DNA of 64,000 nucleotides. Source: Membranipora membranacea (lineage: Eukaryota > Bryozoa > Gymnolaemata > Cheilostomatida > Membraniporidae). How positions within the stretch are numbered: the first letter of the stretch is position 1; every line of letters starts with the position of its first letter. The translations under genes and the position numbers were made by a program. The notes under the pieces are model-generated. The model did not search any database and had not been told where the DNA came from. It saw only the letters and a program-made list of their open reading frames with translations. The stretch is from the NCBI GenBank assembly GCA_914767715.1, contig OU612067.1, positions 24,776,162-24,840,161 on the forward strand, given 5' to 3'. Shown here piece after piece: positions 38,901 through 53,900 of this stretch.

Positions 38901-41900
38901 TAACAATAACACATCAAAGGTTATTACAACTGAGATCGATGTTTGTTAAAACATGACTTTGCCAAGATAAACTTGTTCTTTGTTGATTCAGCAAGTTTTT
39001 TTTATCACACTAGCTCGAGGTTTTAGTATGCAAGTTCATGATGATATAAAAACTGGTTCCTATTGATGTATTGGAGATGGTTATAAGCTGCTGAGAAAAT
39101 AGATCCATTCTCTTGACATTCTGGTGTTTAGAGGGTTTTGAGTAAGCAGCATATTAATAAAAATAGAGCCTGACAGACATTACATTGTAAAATCATTTAT
39201 CGAATTCTAGCAATTTATCAATCCTGAGACCGAAAGCACCCTGGGGTAGAAAAAGTTGATAGACCTAAAAAACCATAACAATGGCACTGTCCCAATTTCA
39301 GTGAAATTTCTATCATTATTGAAATTTAGTACTCTGTGAGGAGTTGTATACCTTATTGATGGTGATGTTTTCGGTAACATTGGGAGCTTTGTATTTTCTC
39401 TTTTCTATCGTGGTAGTTGAGCCATCTGGGTTTACATACTGCTGTCTCTCTCTGGTGTACGCGTCCTCGGGTTGCTCCGTGACCACATTCCTGGAGCTTG
39501 TATGGGTGACGTGGGATGTCCCGGTACTCCCGGCTCCTGTGTGAGTAGTTGTACCGCTGTGTGACTCACCGAGTAACTCTCTGAGAATCTCATCCAGATC
39601 ACTCTGCTCCTTACCTACACACAGTAAAGAAGAAAGTGTTAGTCTCTATCATGTCATATTATCTTGGTATATCTTAGTTTAGCAGTAAAATGGCCTATAT
39701 TTGTACTGTATTCATGTATAAATGTATACAAATCATAGTATAGAAACAAAGACAGGGGACGCCGCTGTAGCCTACCTACATCTAACCTACCTACATCTAA
39801 CCTATTACATTTCTTGCATCTGACCCTGTCGTTTCCAAACCCTAGATTACACTGGTGTAAGTAATAGATTGCTGGAAAGAAAGTGCCCAAGGCCCACTAA
39901 TATCAGCATACCTCGGAAATAAATAACACAATTACGATGATAACATGGTCAGCATCCCTCATGTGCCTTGACACATCTATCGGATCACAAAAATGGATAG
40001 GCAAAGACGATTGCCAAGGACAGCAGAAATGTTACAACAATTTTGGTAGAGAAAAACCAAGCAGCAATGCCGAAACTTATTGTTGTATCAATACATTCAT
40101 CTGGTTTAACCAGAGACTATAGATATATATCTATATATTCTATAGTCTCTGGTTTAACTTCAACAGACCACAATTGGGCAATTACGAAACAAGCAGACCG
40201 ACATAGATAGCAGATGTTTTACTATCGGTACACACATTTTTCTCAATGAACAGTGCAACGTAAACTCAGGGCCCATTCCCGTAGTAAAAACTGCTGCACT
40301 CCAATTCTCACACTAATGGATGTTATATCAATTTTATAAAGTGGCTAGTAAATGGACCCAGGGGCCATCATTAATCTGCTTAATCAAGGGCTAATGAACA
40401 GTGGGCCTCCCCAGACATCAATTAAAAGTTCAGGGCATGACTACAGCGTGCATATCAATGAAACCAATATATCTTTGACCTGGAAGTAAATGTTGAAACA
40501 GCCAATTATTGAATAGGGTGAATGAAATATCTAAAGGACTCCGATATTAAAGTTGAATCAAATTATGATGTCATGATATCACAGCACATGAGCTTGTATA
40601 TACAACGAAAGAGGGAAAATTGAAGGAACGAGCTACTGGCGGTGACATACCAGTACATCCAGGCTAAGCATAGCAGAAAGCTAAGCAGTTACAACAGTCG
40701 CTGGAACTGATAGATACAAAATCCCTGCTCATGGTTGGTATAATATAAAGGCTATAATGAGGGGAGTACTAGTAAAGTTACGTTGGATATTCCTAGACTC
40801 ACTATTCAGAAGTTGTGCCATCATGAAGTAACAATATATCCGAAGAGCAGTAGAAATGAGCGATAATCCAAAATCTCAAGTTACATAACAAGGTTATACA
40901 CCATATTGTAGTGATATATCACAAGCAAAGAACTAATATTATCCTGAGAGAAGCTGCAGTGAGTACTAAATCCTAGTAGATTACATCCAGGGTCTCTTGC
41001 CGATACGATAGAAGAGATGAAAGTCAGCGTTACAATGATTCTCAGCAGCAGGTATCGCTGACTAGGTTAGCTTTGTAACTATCTAGGAATGCTGCTTTAG
41101 TGATGCGCTATACAGCAGCTGAAGGGAAATGTAAGATACACACACAAACTCTCAGTAGAAAGATTAAAATCAGAGAAGACTGTGCGGTATATTATAATAG
41201 ACAGGATAGCCTCTCTCAATGCAATACCCATTACAATGATAATACTTCAGCTCCTAATTAGTTTATCAACATGTGTGTTTAGGTTAAATATCAACTGCTC
41301 CTCATTGGCTGAATTAGTTAGCGCAACAGCGATTTATTGAATCCAAAGTGCAGCCTAACCAAAATAATGATAAGTGGATGATGAATGAAGACTATTCCTA
41401 ACGATGTTCGCAAGTTTTAATTCTATGATATGCCAAGCTAAATATAGAGGGTCTAAATTGAGACATGATTGTCGGATCTTGCAACTGAGAATTTTAACAA
41501 AGAAGTTGTTACAGAGGAGGATTGAAATTTTGAACAAATTAATTCTAATGAGTAGCATACTTCTGTGGAATATAAGAATGTGATTATGCAAGTTCATCGA
41601 CTTCAAATTAAATATTAAGTCTGGACCACTGACCGATTTCAGGAATGTTAAAAATCTGAAAGTTAGACATGAATGATTCCAATTACAACAAGCCAGCTCA
41701 ACTTTCAGAGTAACCCTTAGGATTGTAGTGGGTGAAAGTGTAAGCAGCAACGACAAACCAACACCTCGTTCTTGAGCTGGCTGGTAAAGATTGACTTTCA
41801 ACGGCCATAAATTGAAATACAGGCGTGGACATTAAATATGATGTGTCATTTTCGAGCCAACAACAGAAAGGAAGATCAGCACCTCTCATTAGCCATAATT

Positions 41901-44900
41901 ATTTCTGTTATCCTGAGACATCCATTGCCAGAAATCCCCAGGCAAATATTTCAAAGCTAGTTTCCAATGATCTGAAATAATCTCTAAGGCAAGCAGCCAG
42001 ATTGGGGATGACAACACCACAAAAAGAATGCGTCCTCAGTGAGTGCCTTCCTCCCCTCTTGCTTAGAGCAATGAGAGTTAATGACACGAGGATCTCCCAA
42101 AATTTCACCTAGTGATAACTTCAAATGGGAGTCGCACAACTAGCTTCAAAGCACAGACAACTCCTCGTCACTCGACTTCATATCTCCCCGTCCCAAGATG
42201 CAATTTTGGGAAACAAAGCAAGGAAACCCTGATTTTTTCAATAACAGTTGCTGGATTACCTAATCAACAACATTAATAAGCAAGACATGTATCTAATGTA
42301 AAGTAAATTATTAATCCTTCACCTGTAGGAGCTGAGCCATTGTTGTTGTTATGATGAAGAGGAGGAGATTTAGGAGTTGATGTTTGTAGAAGTTGTCCCC
42401 CTCCTGAGAGCAAGCTGTTAGCTGGTGGATTATAATCCGTAGTAGATTTAACAGTTCTGTTATGAGTAGTTAGCGTAGAGGTATGCTGATTGTTACGCGT
42501 ATCATGGAAATTATCCAAAGCGGGACTGCCGGCAGCGGGGAAATAGCGATTTGTCGCTGATGAGTTACTGGTATGAGAACCATGGCTACTAGGCGTGTAG
42601 ACAGCGGGTCCTACTGCTGCCCCACCCATCTTATTGGGTGGTATAACAGTAATGTTAACTCTGCCATGTGAGGAGACGTTAGTTATCCCATACTCATTAC
42701 CTGAGATAAGCAAAGAAATGAAACATGGAGCAGTTAGCAAAATTAAGATTAGTGGTTGCAAAAACTTTATTTTAGCGGTGGGAGAAACAAATTAATAACC
42801 ATACTGTATCTTGGTGGAAAATATCCCATTCACCAAACTTACAACAAGGATGAGTGCATTCAGGTTTGAAGCTGTTACCATTTTGTAAATGCTTAACCTC
42901 TTCCTTCATTATCTGATCACATTGGACAGTCAGTAATGTTGCCGTTCGATATCATTTGAGATATTCGCATACAGGTTGGAGTTGCTTGCCCACAAGTGAA
43001 GAGGGATAAATCTTTCTCATAGAAGCCCTCTTCAACAACTTTACTGTGCTCATATCTAACCCTTTCCCAAATGTCCAGAATTAGGTGATTTGACGCGGTC
43101 AGAATTATCACATTGTCCAATTTTTAGAATATTTTAGTGTATCAACACCATGGTTTATGCACTAAGCCTGCACCAAAGTGTATTCCAGTATGTTCTCGCT
43201 ATGTTCAGGTTAGACAGGATACTCCATCCCTGTTAATCTGTCTGGCTCTTTGGTTTACCTGGTATTTGGGTGGTGAACATGGCACCATTAGTCTGTGAAG
43301 GCATTGTGCTGTATGAAGTCATAGTATGAGTTTTACTATAGATACTGTCCTCAAGCGGGCCGTCCTCGAAATACCTGGATACCCTCACTGATTTCCTCCG
43401 GCCACTAGGGCTACTTAATGGAGAATCTACAACAATATATACATACTTATTAAATGCTGTATTATAAATAAATATAATTGAATATATAGATAGATAGCGC
43501 CTGCGGTATGATGGATGGATACCATATTGTCAAATAAAGGCTTAATTCTGATTTGCCAATTAGACAAGCAGTGGCCATGATTCGGACAGAAGTAGCTTCA
43601 AACTCAATTGGTGTCAATTCACTTTCTCACGCACACATTACTAGCTGTTACTACTGCTTAACATATAACGTAACTTAGGTCTTAATTTACTTCATGCTGA
43701 TAAAAGACAAAACAGCTAAAAAACTGGCTGCAATATGCTAAACAACATCAAACTGTGCTCGAACAATAGCTATAATTCGTAACATCCCTACAAGAAAGCA
43801 GTACAACAAAAAACATATCTCAATTATTGCAATCATTACTTATAATTTCATATGCTAGTAATTTTTACAAACAAGACGCTGCGAGTCCATATGTGTAACA
43901 CAGTGTGGCAGCTAGCAACGCACCGGCGGGTTAAAAAATGAAGGAATGCTTTTGATTGACTGGTGTCTGCTATGCCATATAAGGCTGGTGTTGAATATCA
44001 AGCAGTGAAGAAATAACATAATATATACTAAGCAGCAGGCAATGATTGAATTGAGAGGCAGTGCGTAACATTTCAATAACAATATTGAACAAAAAACAGG
44101 CTTTAACGATCCACTGAGCAATCATTAACTTGATAAAAGGAGCTCTTTGTGTTCCGCAAAAAAGCTCACAAAACCTCGCTGACCAGGGCTTGCGATTGTA
44201 TAATATTATATGTTTGGCTGTAATTGAAAGTTCAACTGAACCTTTTATACAACAAGTCAAAAGTAGCGCAATGGGAACAAAGAAGCAATCATCAATTGTG
44301 TAAAAAAATCTTTCAGGGTTCAATCATTTTCGAAAATTCCTTCCATTCATACATCAAAAGGGTCTAAAAGTTAAAGTATGAGAGTAACAAGGCCAATTTC
44401 TTTTTCTATAGCCACAAGCACTTCTGTGCGATGTCAGTGAGCAGGCGCGGCCTTGGCTCCTACCACAATCACGGGCTACAAACCAGGACCACTTTGACTT
44501 AGGTTGATTGATTACGGAACTGGTCAACATCGTACAGGGTGATATCGATATAGAACAATTTTCAATCTCTTCCGCAATAAGGCATTGTCGCTTCCTGAGC
44601 TGGCTGGCATATTTATTACAAATGTCCCTCATTGAAACTGACAGACACTTTGCCTTCACAGCTAACCAAGCCTAATGATTTCATTAATAAAATAACTTCT
44701 TGTGATATTACAACTTCACCGCTCAGACCCAGACCCACACCCACCTTATCAGATTATGATTATATACTACTGATGAGTGACTTACTAGTGTAAGGAAGCA
44801 GCGCTGACCACATATTATATCAGTTATCTCATACAGCTTATCTTGTTCCGTCCTACATGAGTCATCGGCTTAGTAAGCTACTATTTTGCACCGGCCCTCA

Positions 44901-47900
44901 ACCCCACCAATTTACAATCTTAGTTTGATCAAATCCGGGTATCGGTGTTATATAACAAATCAAAGTTGGCTAATGTGTGGCCAAAATTAGTCCTTATAGA
45001 TATACACTAGAGAGAAGTGTGTCCCAATGATACTGAGGAATAAATGGTTGTCTGAACCAGGGCAAATGAATTCTCCCTGTCTGAACTCAACAGGACAAAC
45101 ACAAGAGAGCCCATTTACACCATCCACACTTTCAAAATCAGCAATTATTCTCACAAGACAGTTAGTCTACCGATTCACAACTTTATAATGCATCTGAGCA
45201 CCTCTCCGCTGCATTGTTAGCAAAATGTAAATCAAATACAAGATAAAATATCTCTCATGTCAACTGGCTCCATGAAACCGGATATCGGTGTACAAACTAC
45301 CCAAGTCTTTGAAATAACTTTAGTCAGTTCAAATGTTTAAAAAGTGAGAACACTTGCTAGCTACTTGGCTTATCAGCAAATTCTGAACAAACAGTTCAAG
45401 TGTAACAGCCCAGAATACTTAGAATTTGCATCCACTAGCCATGACAAAGATAATTGGAAATTCCTTCTCTAAATTCTGGCGTTTTCATGACATAACTTTA
45501 CTGGTCTCAAGGCCTAGATGGTGGTTTATAAATATTTTGTGGGGCTTCGCTACCAAACCCCTGAAAGAATCCTTAAAACTATTTGGGCATTCGGACGGGT
45601 AAAAGAGCCAATACGGGAACATAAAAAGCTGACTGTTCTGGCTTCCTGTAGTAGTATTGTTCTAAGTTACTTTGAACAGCAGTAAAACAAAGCTAGATGA
45701 TTACTCTCAGCTTCAACGAAGCTCCTGATTCCTAGATCGTTATTTTTTATGACCTAAGCAACATAACCTAATCGAAAACTCACATAATCATAGCAGCAAC
45801 CCCTACTGTACACGTGTTCTAGTGATAAAAAGGCTATCAGATCACCTGGGCATGGGGTTAACTTGATAAAAAGAATGAAGGCAATGCCCCTTGTACAGCA
45901 TTGGCAGTGAAATAATTCCCTCATCTGCATGTATATATAACTATTATACCTCAATATCATGGCTAACAATGACTGCATGAGCTAACAAGCTAGCCAATTT
46001 TTATAGGAAGACCAGTTTTGTGATCAGGAGCAATACAAGATTCCACAATTCCGGATTTTGATGTTGAACTCAGACCACATTTGACTCTGATGCAACATTA
46101 TAGGTAGGTGTATTTCAGTTGGACAAGGGATGAAGTTATGTACACAACCTATACTTTTCTCACCGTCGGATACTGTATGAAAGTTGGCGTATGAATCCCA
46201 GCGTACGATCTCATCCGAATGATACTCCCTCGAAAAATCTTCTCTGCAAACTGGAGCTGCAATAAAAAAAAACAGCGCGTAAAATACTTGAATTAAAAAT
46301 TATTTAAAATCTTGTACAAGATACCAGTAGCTAGGAGATCTATAGCCTTAGCGTTTGGACATCTACGAGGTTGGAGTAATCACCGCTCGTGTAAATGGGC
46401 AATCACTTAGGCTATAAACATATAACATACTGACTAACAGAGTACGCTTGAGAGGCTGGGATACACATGGAAACCAGAGAGAATGGGAGATATTATCTGA
46501 TGATCACGATGAAAGTGACACTCTGGTGTAGTTTGGCATCACCCGAGTGATTAGTCCATGCAGGTTGTCATGGCAGGTGCTTGGAAGGCAGACAGGCATG
46601 TGAAATTAGTCTGACTACATGGTATAACCTGGGTGTGAATTCACTGTTGGTGGATATGCAGAGTGAAATAATTGTGAGAAACTTCTCATTATTGATGGAA
46701 AATTTGATGTCCAATCAATATGACCAAAACTGTAGCAGCAATGTTTACAAATGAAAGCTGTGGGAATAGGAGTGGTGAATCCTATTAAAATACAACAGCA
46801 CATCTAAGCTGTATTCATTTATCTGGGCTCGGAGTTTGTCTGTGCAGCATGCAACCTAAGTGCATCCAAACACAATCTACAGAACGTCTGCTAGCAATTC
46901 AAATCAAGAACTCGATTTAGTATTACAGGGTAATTGCACCAATGAACATATCTTAGTATATCTGATTGTACTACTGCAATTTAGTTTAAGTGGAATTGTC
47001 AATTAAATTTTAAATTGGAGAGCCACTGGACTGATTTGAAGTAGGTTTTACAAACACTAAGCTAGACCAGATGTAGATGTGAGGTGTCACTGTCAGTATG
47101 AAAGTGACAGTTGCATATACCTGGCTGTGATCTACGACAGGCAGTCAGACTGTTAATATATCTCATCTCCCGCTACCGGGTCCAAGGCATAGGGATGGTG
47201 GATAGTGGGGCTTGGCATCATTGAGAGATATTGCACCGCTTCACAGTTTCATACCAACATATTGCTAACTCTAGAATAAATAAAAAGGTTCTTACTTTGG
47301 GCAGTTGGTGAACAGAATATTAGCTCCAATTTGCCATCACTTCCAAAGTTAGGATCTGTAAAAAGAAAAAAAACATTGTTACCAGTTGACTTTTTTTCCA
47401 AATGATTTTAGCATCTTTCTTCTTTGGTGACAAATCTGAGAGAAATCTAAGAGATTGACTAAATAGTACACGTCAGGAGCTAAAGGTCATCTCAAATGAT
47501 ATGATCATGAGACAGCTGACGATTGTCTATGTGCTTCACACCCACTCAATCTGGGCAGGTGCTCCGAGAAGAACAAACGCACACCCTGTCTTCTCAAATA
47601 GCAAACATCCAAGAGTTTAGTGAATTAAAACAAACTCAATATCTCTGAACCTTTGAGCTACAAAAAATAATTATTTTCTTGAGATAGAAATCAATACATC
47701 CAACAGGACAACGTTTCAAGACTTGCAAACATTAATTGACAAAATAGAGAAACTAGGAGTAATGATAGTAGAAAATATTCCAGTAGTTGACTCAAAAGCT
47801 ACACAGTGGCGAACCTCACTAAAAGTAATTAGTAAATATTGTCACGAAGATTGTGGGTGGCTTTGATAACTCCCACTATTCAAACAACAGACATCTGACC

Positions 47901-50900
47901 CAATCCCATAGATGATGTTTACTTTTGCAAACGTGATGAATGCAATGGTCACTTGAAACTATAAACTCTGTCTATCAACTAGAAGAAAAAACAAAGTAGT
48001 AAATACCTTCTAAAAACACATAGGCCTATAAAGCCCTCAACTAAAGGATTGGCCATGAACAACAAACTTAATCTTATCAACTAGAAAAAAGCAAAACTGA
48101 AAACTGGACTTGGGCAGAGTGCGAGGCAGATCGATGCTCAAACAGGTGTTCTAATAACCAAGGCAGAGTAACAATGTGTGTAACCTTACCGCTAATTAGC
48201 TTCTTCAAAAACTAGAATTATACCTGCTTCCTTAAAGCATCAACTTTAGGGCTATACTTATTTGTGCTTCGCTTGAGAACGAGTGGACGCCCTCAGCCTG
48301 TAATGAATCTTTTTGGATCCAAGTCTTGCTCATTTCCTTGGATCCATTACGGCTCTGGGTATAATTTAGGAGAAATGTTAACTGAGTGTAACAAAACCAT
48401 CATTACGTTATGTGGTAAGGATAAATAAGTTTAATGAATGGGAGAGCCTACCACCTAGATTACAACATACAAGAAGAGGCAACATATAATGTTAACAATG
48501 AGCATCAATATGCCTCCAATTTCCGAACCAATGTAGCCTCCTAAATGTTTTTTTCACGGAACAATTGCTTCCTGAATATGAGAAATACTCTCAATGGCAG
48601 GCTATTATTAGTATCAAGATATCGAACAAAATAAATCCTACTGTGCAGAAAAGAAGAAACATAAACCAGGGCAATTCCTCTCGCACTATGCATATTGCTA
48701 TCCCTGTCATCAGGTGTGTGCAGCCTGTGTAGCAACGATAGCTGGCTTCATACGCAACCAATTCCACCACTAGCCTACTATACAACATGCACCCAACATG
48801 ATCCAATAGACTTCCTACAACTTCATATTATCATACTGGCAAAAGAACTACAGAATTCCTTCAGAACTGAATGTTAGTCTTTAGATCACAGGGACTCCTC
48901 ACCACATGAGACATACTACTGAGAGAGTTGTGTAACATTACATCCAACTAAACATTTGTAGAGCACCTCTAAGTAATGCAGAGTATTAGGTACCAGTAGA
49001 GGTATTTACTTAGATGCTAATCCATCTACTTCAGATCATAAATTTGTATATCTTATGTATTATGGCTTTGATAGTCAATTAAACATTATCAAAAATATTA
49101 TTCCATGAGACCGAATTTCGTGGTAAGTTCAAGAATGGAAATGAGTGATGATGTATATAATTGATTCGATATACCAGTGATCAATTGTTCAAACAGTGAT
49201 TCATAGTAACTATAGTTTTAGAGAATGTGATTAAAGGAATTCGGAAATGGCAGTAGGGTGGAACAATAGGATTTGTATATATAACCAGGGTCAATTAGTA
49301 ATTTTACTATAAACTCAGTAGAGCTTCAGAAAACCCTAAATTTGGTAAACAAACCTTAACCATTGCTGCCTGATGACCGGAAGCTGCCGGGCTGACACAT
49401 CAAGAAGGAATCTCCAGGCATTCCAGAGAACCATAAACTTACACATTGAATAAAACTACTAGTATTTATGGTTATATGTACAGCAAAACATCGCAATTAT
49501 CAATCTGCATTACAGCCCTTACAAATGATGATATTTTAGTATCTTTGCCAAACACTTTCAATACAATACAATACAAAGTACATTTTAGGGGTGACACACA
49601 GATTATTCAACAAAAGATAGAGTAACTTCCGGATCTGTCATGGGCTAGCTGCTCTAATGGGTGACAGTTTTTGACATCTTGCAGGTTGTATGAAAACATT
49701 AGCATCTCAAATACTGAATTTCCTCAAATTTAAATAGTGAATCAACCAAACAAAGACACACTGCAACACTGCATAATCACCACCTGCTAAACAAATGTTG
49801 TGACAAGCAAATTTAATTTTATAGATTTCAGATCAAATGCCTTCTAGTGTTGATTTCCTCTGACATCAAGTGAAAAGGATCGGAAATGGCCACACAAAGA
49901 GGCAATTAAGAGTACAGCATGCCTGGAAAACACAAACTTCACTCTTAACCAGACACCTTAGAGAAATTCTCACCAGAAATTGAACCGCACAACCTTTGAA
50001 AAAGAACTGGCTCAAGCTTTTTTGAATGAATTGAGCTGACTCCAATTAATAATGAGTTTACTACAGGCTGCCAGAACACAACAGGTGGTATAATATGTGT
50101 GATGAGAATGACATCGATGATGTCATGTACTTGCAATCAAATCGGTATTAACACCAGTTATCCTGTCATTTTGTCATAGCTCAAGGGAAACTTTATCACC
50201 TTATTACATCAAACTGAGTATGGGAAAAAGCAGCAACTAATTATGATACTGTCGGAGTAGTGAAAGAAAACAACAAATTATTGCACCTGACGGATCGTTA
50301 TCACCTGAGTGTGACCCTGACTCTATGCAGATCTTATCACCTTACACACACTGTGTGTAGTATTGTCATCTTTTTAGAGACCCGGACCACCCAAGAAGAC
50401 CTGTGAGTAACTTGGTGACAGCATTCGTCATTTCATTGTAATTCAACGAAAGATAAGAAATGTGTACTTATCAAATCAACAATTGAGCTTCTCGACTTTG
50501 GCGGCCTTGAAATAATCCGACAGCGAGAATTAATCCAAGATGCTGCGATAAAGAATATGTCCTGCTGTATATTGCAACATATTGACGTTGTCTTTTTTTA
50601 AGTTTCCAGGTTGAGTAATTGCGAAATACAACTTTTCTGGAAGTCAGATCTCTAGTCTGCCTCAGACTAACGAATTTACCAGTTATGAAGTAAACTCATC
50701 TATTCCATTGGTAAAAGAGCAGTAGATAACAGAGTGACAAGACATACCTCTCACAATTACAATACAACCAATTTTAACCCAACCAACCTACCTGAAGACA
50801 AATATAAAGCATCAAATTAAATCAAAATGTTACAGAATAAAAACAAGCTAACAAAACTTTAAATAATAAACTCATACCTTGTAACTTGCTGAGATACAAT

Positions 50901-53900
50901 AATACTCTGAAGTTGCTGCTGCTGTATTACAAAGTTATTCTCATTGAAAGAAAACATTAATTGACAGCCAATCACAAGTAAGAGTGAAATTAGCTTGGGC
51001 CAATCAAAAAACCCCACTGGCAAATATGAGCCAATGAAATTGCATGAGCGTAAACCAGTTTATTTAGCAACACTCTTCATGGGTAAAGTTTGATCCCACA
51101 ATGAAATAGCTCAAGTCAAACCTCTTGGGCAAACAAAATACAGTATCACATAACCTCATGAGCTAAAAAACAAGTCAATTTCTGATTCAATGCACAATAA
51201 TATCGCCTAAGGGCTGAGAACGTGCAATACACTCAATCAGGGGTATTGAGAATTTTCAATACTAACTAGTTTTCTGCCAACTATCCAATTGCAAGAGCAA
51301 TATGTGTACACACTAAAATTCAATAGAAACAACATTTTTGACATGTTTTTAGAAGGCAACTATCAGAAAGCTTGACCAGACAAGTCAAGTGTTGAAATAA
51401 CAAAGTTTCTTTTATGTTAAAATTTACCTAGGGTCAATTTTGTTAAGTTATTTTACACTAGCAAAAGTTTTATCCCAACTTTCCGCTGTGCAAAATGGCA
51501 AAGGGATTCCAACGACCACATTCAGAACGCTTAGACAAGTCCAAATAATTCTAAATGCACCAGTCTAGATTTCCATCCAGATAGTAACACAATATTGAAG
51601 GTAATTGAACTAACAGTGTTTAACATTTTCAAATCATACACAAATCAACAATAATCCAGAGTTTCTGCTATTTAGCTATAAAACGATTAAGCATAGGAAT
51701 GTCAGATCTACACTATTGTATGGGGAAGGTAATAAATATCACTGTGTGCGCTTCCAAATTAGATAGTTTACTTATAATTTAGACAACCAAAGTAGAATTG
51801 AATGCCGAGATCTATTACAATTCAAGCATGAATCCCTGTAAAATAATTTGTTTGAAGGGCATCGCCTCTTAGCTCAGCACCACTGTCCATTACTGATGAT
51901 GATTAAGATAGCAAGGCAGGGATTTTACACCTGATAACAAACTTCTTTCGACTTGACACAATAATTACAATAGTATACTGCTGTTATTAGCAAAAATTTA
52001 ACAAAAGATTACATAATCCAGACAAGACAACCAGTTTTAATCTGTGATCCCCATCAATCTGTCTACTATTGAAGGAAAAACATCCAGAGTGATGATGCAA
52101 AACACATAATTAGGCAACGCCAAAGTCTATAGACATCTCTGGTAATACTAGTGACATGATGAAGCTTTTCAAAAATTCAATTTTATCGTTTTAGTAACAA
52201 GTGCAAAGGTAGCCAGCAGCAATCCTCCCTCCAATTTTCCAATTTTTTTGAATTCTCGGTGTACTGCGAGAATATAGCCTAAACTCATTTAGCACACTTA
52301 GGCAATAGGTACAAAAAACTTACCTGCAATGGCCACATCCAGTTCTGGCTTTTTAAGGCTCAGCCTCTCTCCGTGTATGGTAGATGTGTTTACTTGAGCT
52401 CTACAGATTGTTCGCCTGGAGGCTGATTGTCTTTCATATACTTTTATGAGTGTATCACCGGTGAGCTCAATAGGTTTACTCAAAGAGACACAGACTCTGT
52501 CTTGACCTGGCATCACATTTCTACAATGGCGACAAATGCAGTTTGTATGCAGTTGCAGACAGGACAATAAACAAAAAGAGATGGAAGTTACAAACATGGG
52601 GGGGGGGCAGAGAATTGGGTTGGGGGATTCATTTAAAATAATAAAATAAAAACAACATGTGTATTATTTACAGGCAAGGTCAAAACTTCTTGGCTGGCGA
52701 TGATTATGAATCCTATCATGGAGTTTTTCGAGTCTACCACACCTTGCCAACATAAATTGTCGGAAATGAATGTTTTTACCTTGGAACTCGATAACCTTGG
52801 TCACAAAGCATTTCTTACAGATATTACCTCCAAGCAATTAACAAGCGGCAAAATCAGCAAGATAATTCCATTATCTGCTTCAAGTAAAGAAATGGAGTTT
52901 TGGAATGCACGATAAGTTGGCATGGTTACTAAGTTATGTGCATGAACAATGTCGATATTCATACCCCAGCTATATAAAGTAAATCAATGATCGGAGGGAT
53001 CGGGTTCATGAATGAAGTCAATGATCTATAACCTATCTACACTGAAGTCAATTATGAATACATTAACAACCTGATTTTCATTCATTGAACTCAGTCAAGG
53101 CTAGGCCATAGTGTAGCCTAAGGATGATGCAGGAGCCACAATAAAATGATCACATTATAACTCGGAATGCCACACCTGGATAAGTGCCGAGTAGCCACCC
53201 TGAAGAATCACTAATCTGCATAATAAAAGACTGGTCGAGGATTGTTTACTCTCCAACTTAATAGGATCTTCTAGGCTCTCGCTCCTAAATCACTCACTCA
53301 GAATTTATAAAGTTCCATCAATGAGTCAGCAATTTCTGAGAGAGACCCTAGGAGATCGGATCAGATTGCGATTTTGGCTGTTTTAAATTGAAACACCCTC
53401 CCCTTGCGTAATAAAATATTAGCAGAGAATTATCTGATCGTTAACTTACAGTACTGAGGAGGTATAGACATGTTTCATGTTGGAGTATAATTTGATGAAC
53501 ACTTGTAGGTTACCCCCTGTACTGCTTCTGGGTATACCGTGTAACATAACATGCTGTAGGTATACAGGATCACTCCTCAGCTCTATACTACCTGTCAACA
53601 GCTTAGTGAAGTAGTGTACATATCTACAACATCCATACAGAAGAATCCCTAAGATTAAAAATATACCATGTGGGTTTATCATCCATAGACCCCTAGTATG
53701 GCTAAGGTAATGCGAGAGGGACATGCTGTTTAACGAGCCTTAAAATATCAAAATGAAAATGGAAAAAAGGAGGCAACATATAGCTATGAAGAGATATTCA
53801 GCTTCCTATATTCATTATTGCTATTGCTACCTTAAGATAACAGGTGCACCTAATATAACCAATGCTTGTATCAGATCATCTGATTGTTAATCTTTAACAT

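Noticed and set aside
41355-41801. 148-residue minus-strand open frame in the intron between tensin exons 11 and 12
   Set aside because: No domain, no splice borders in phase with neighbouring exons; exons 11 and 12 join directly in phase without it.
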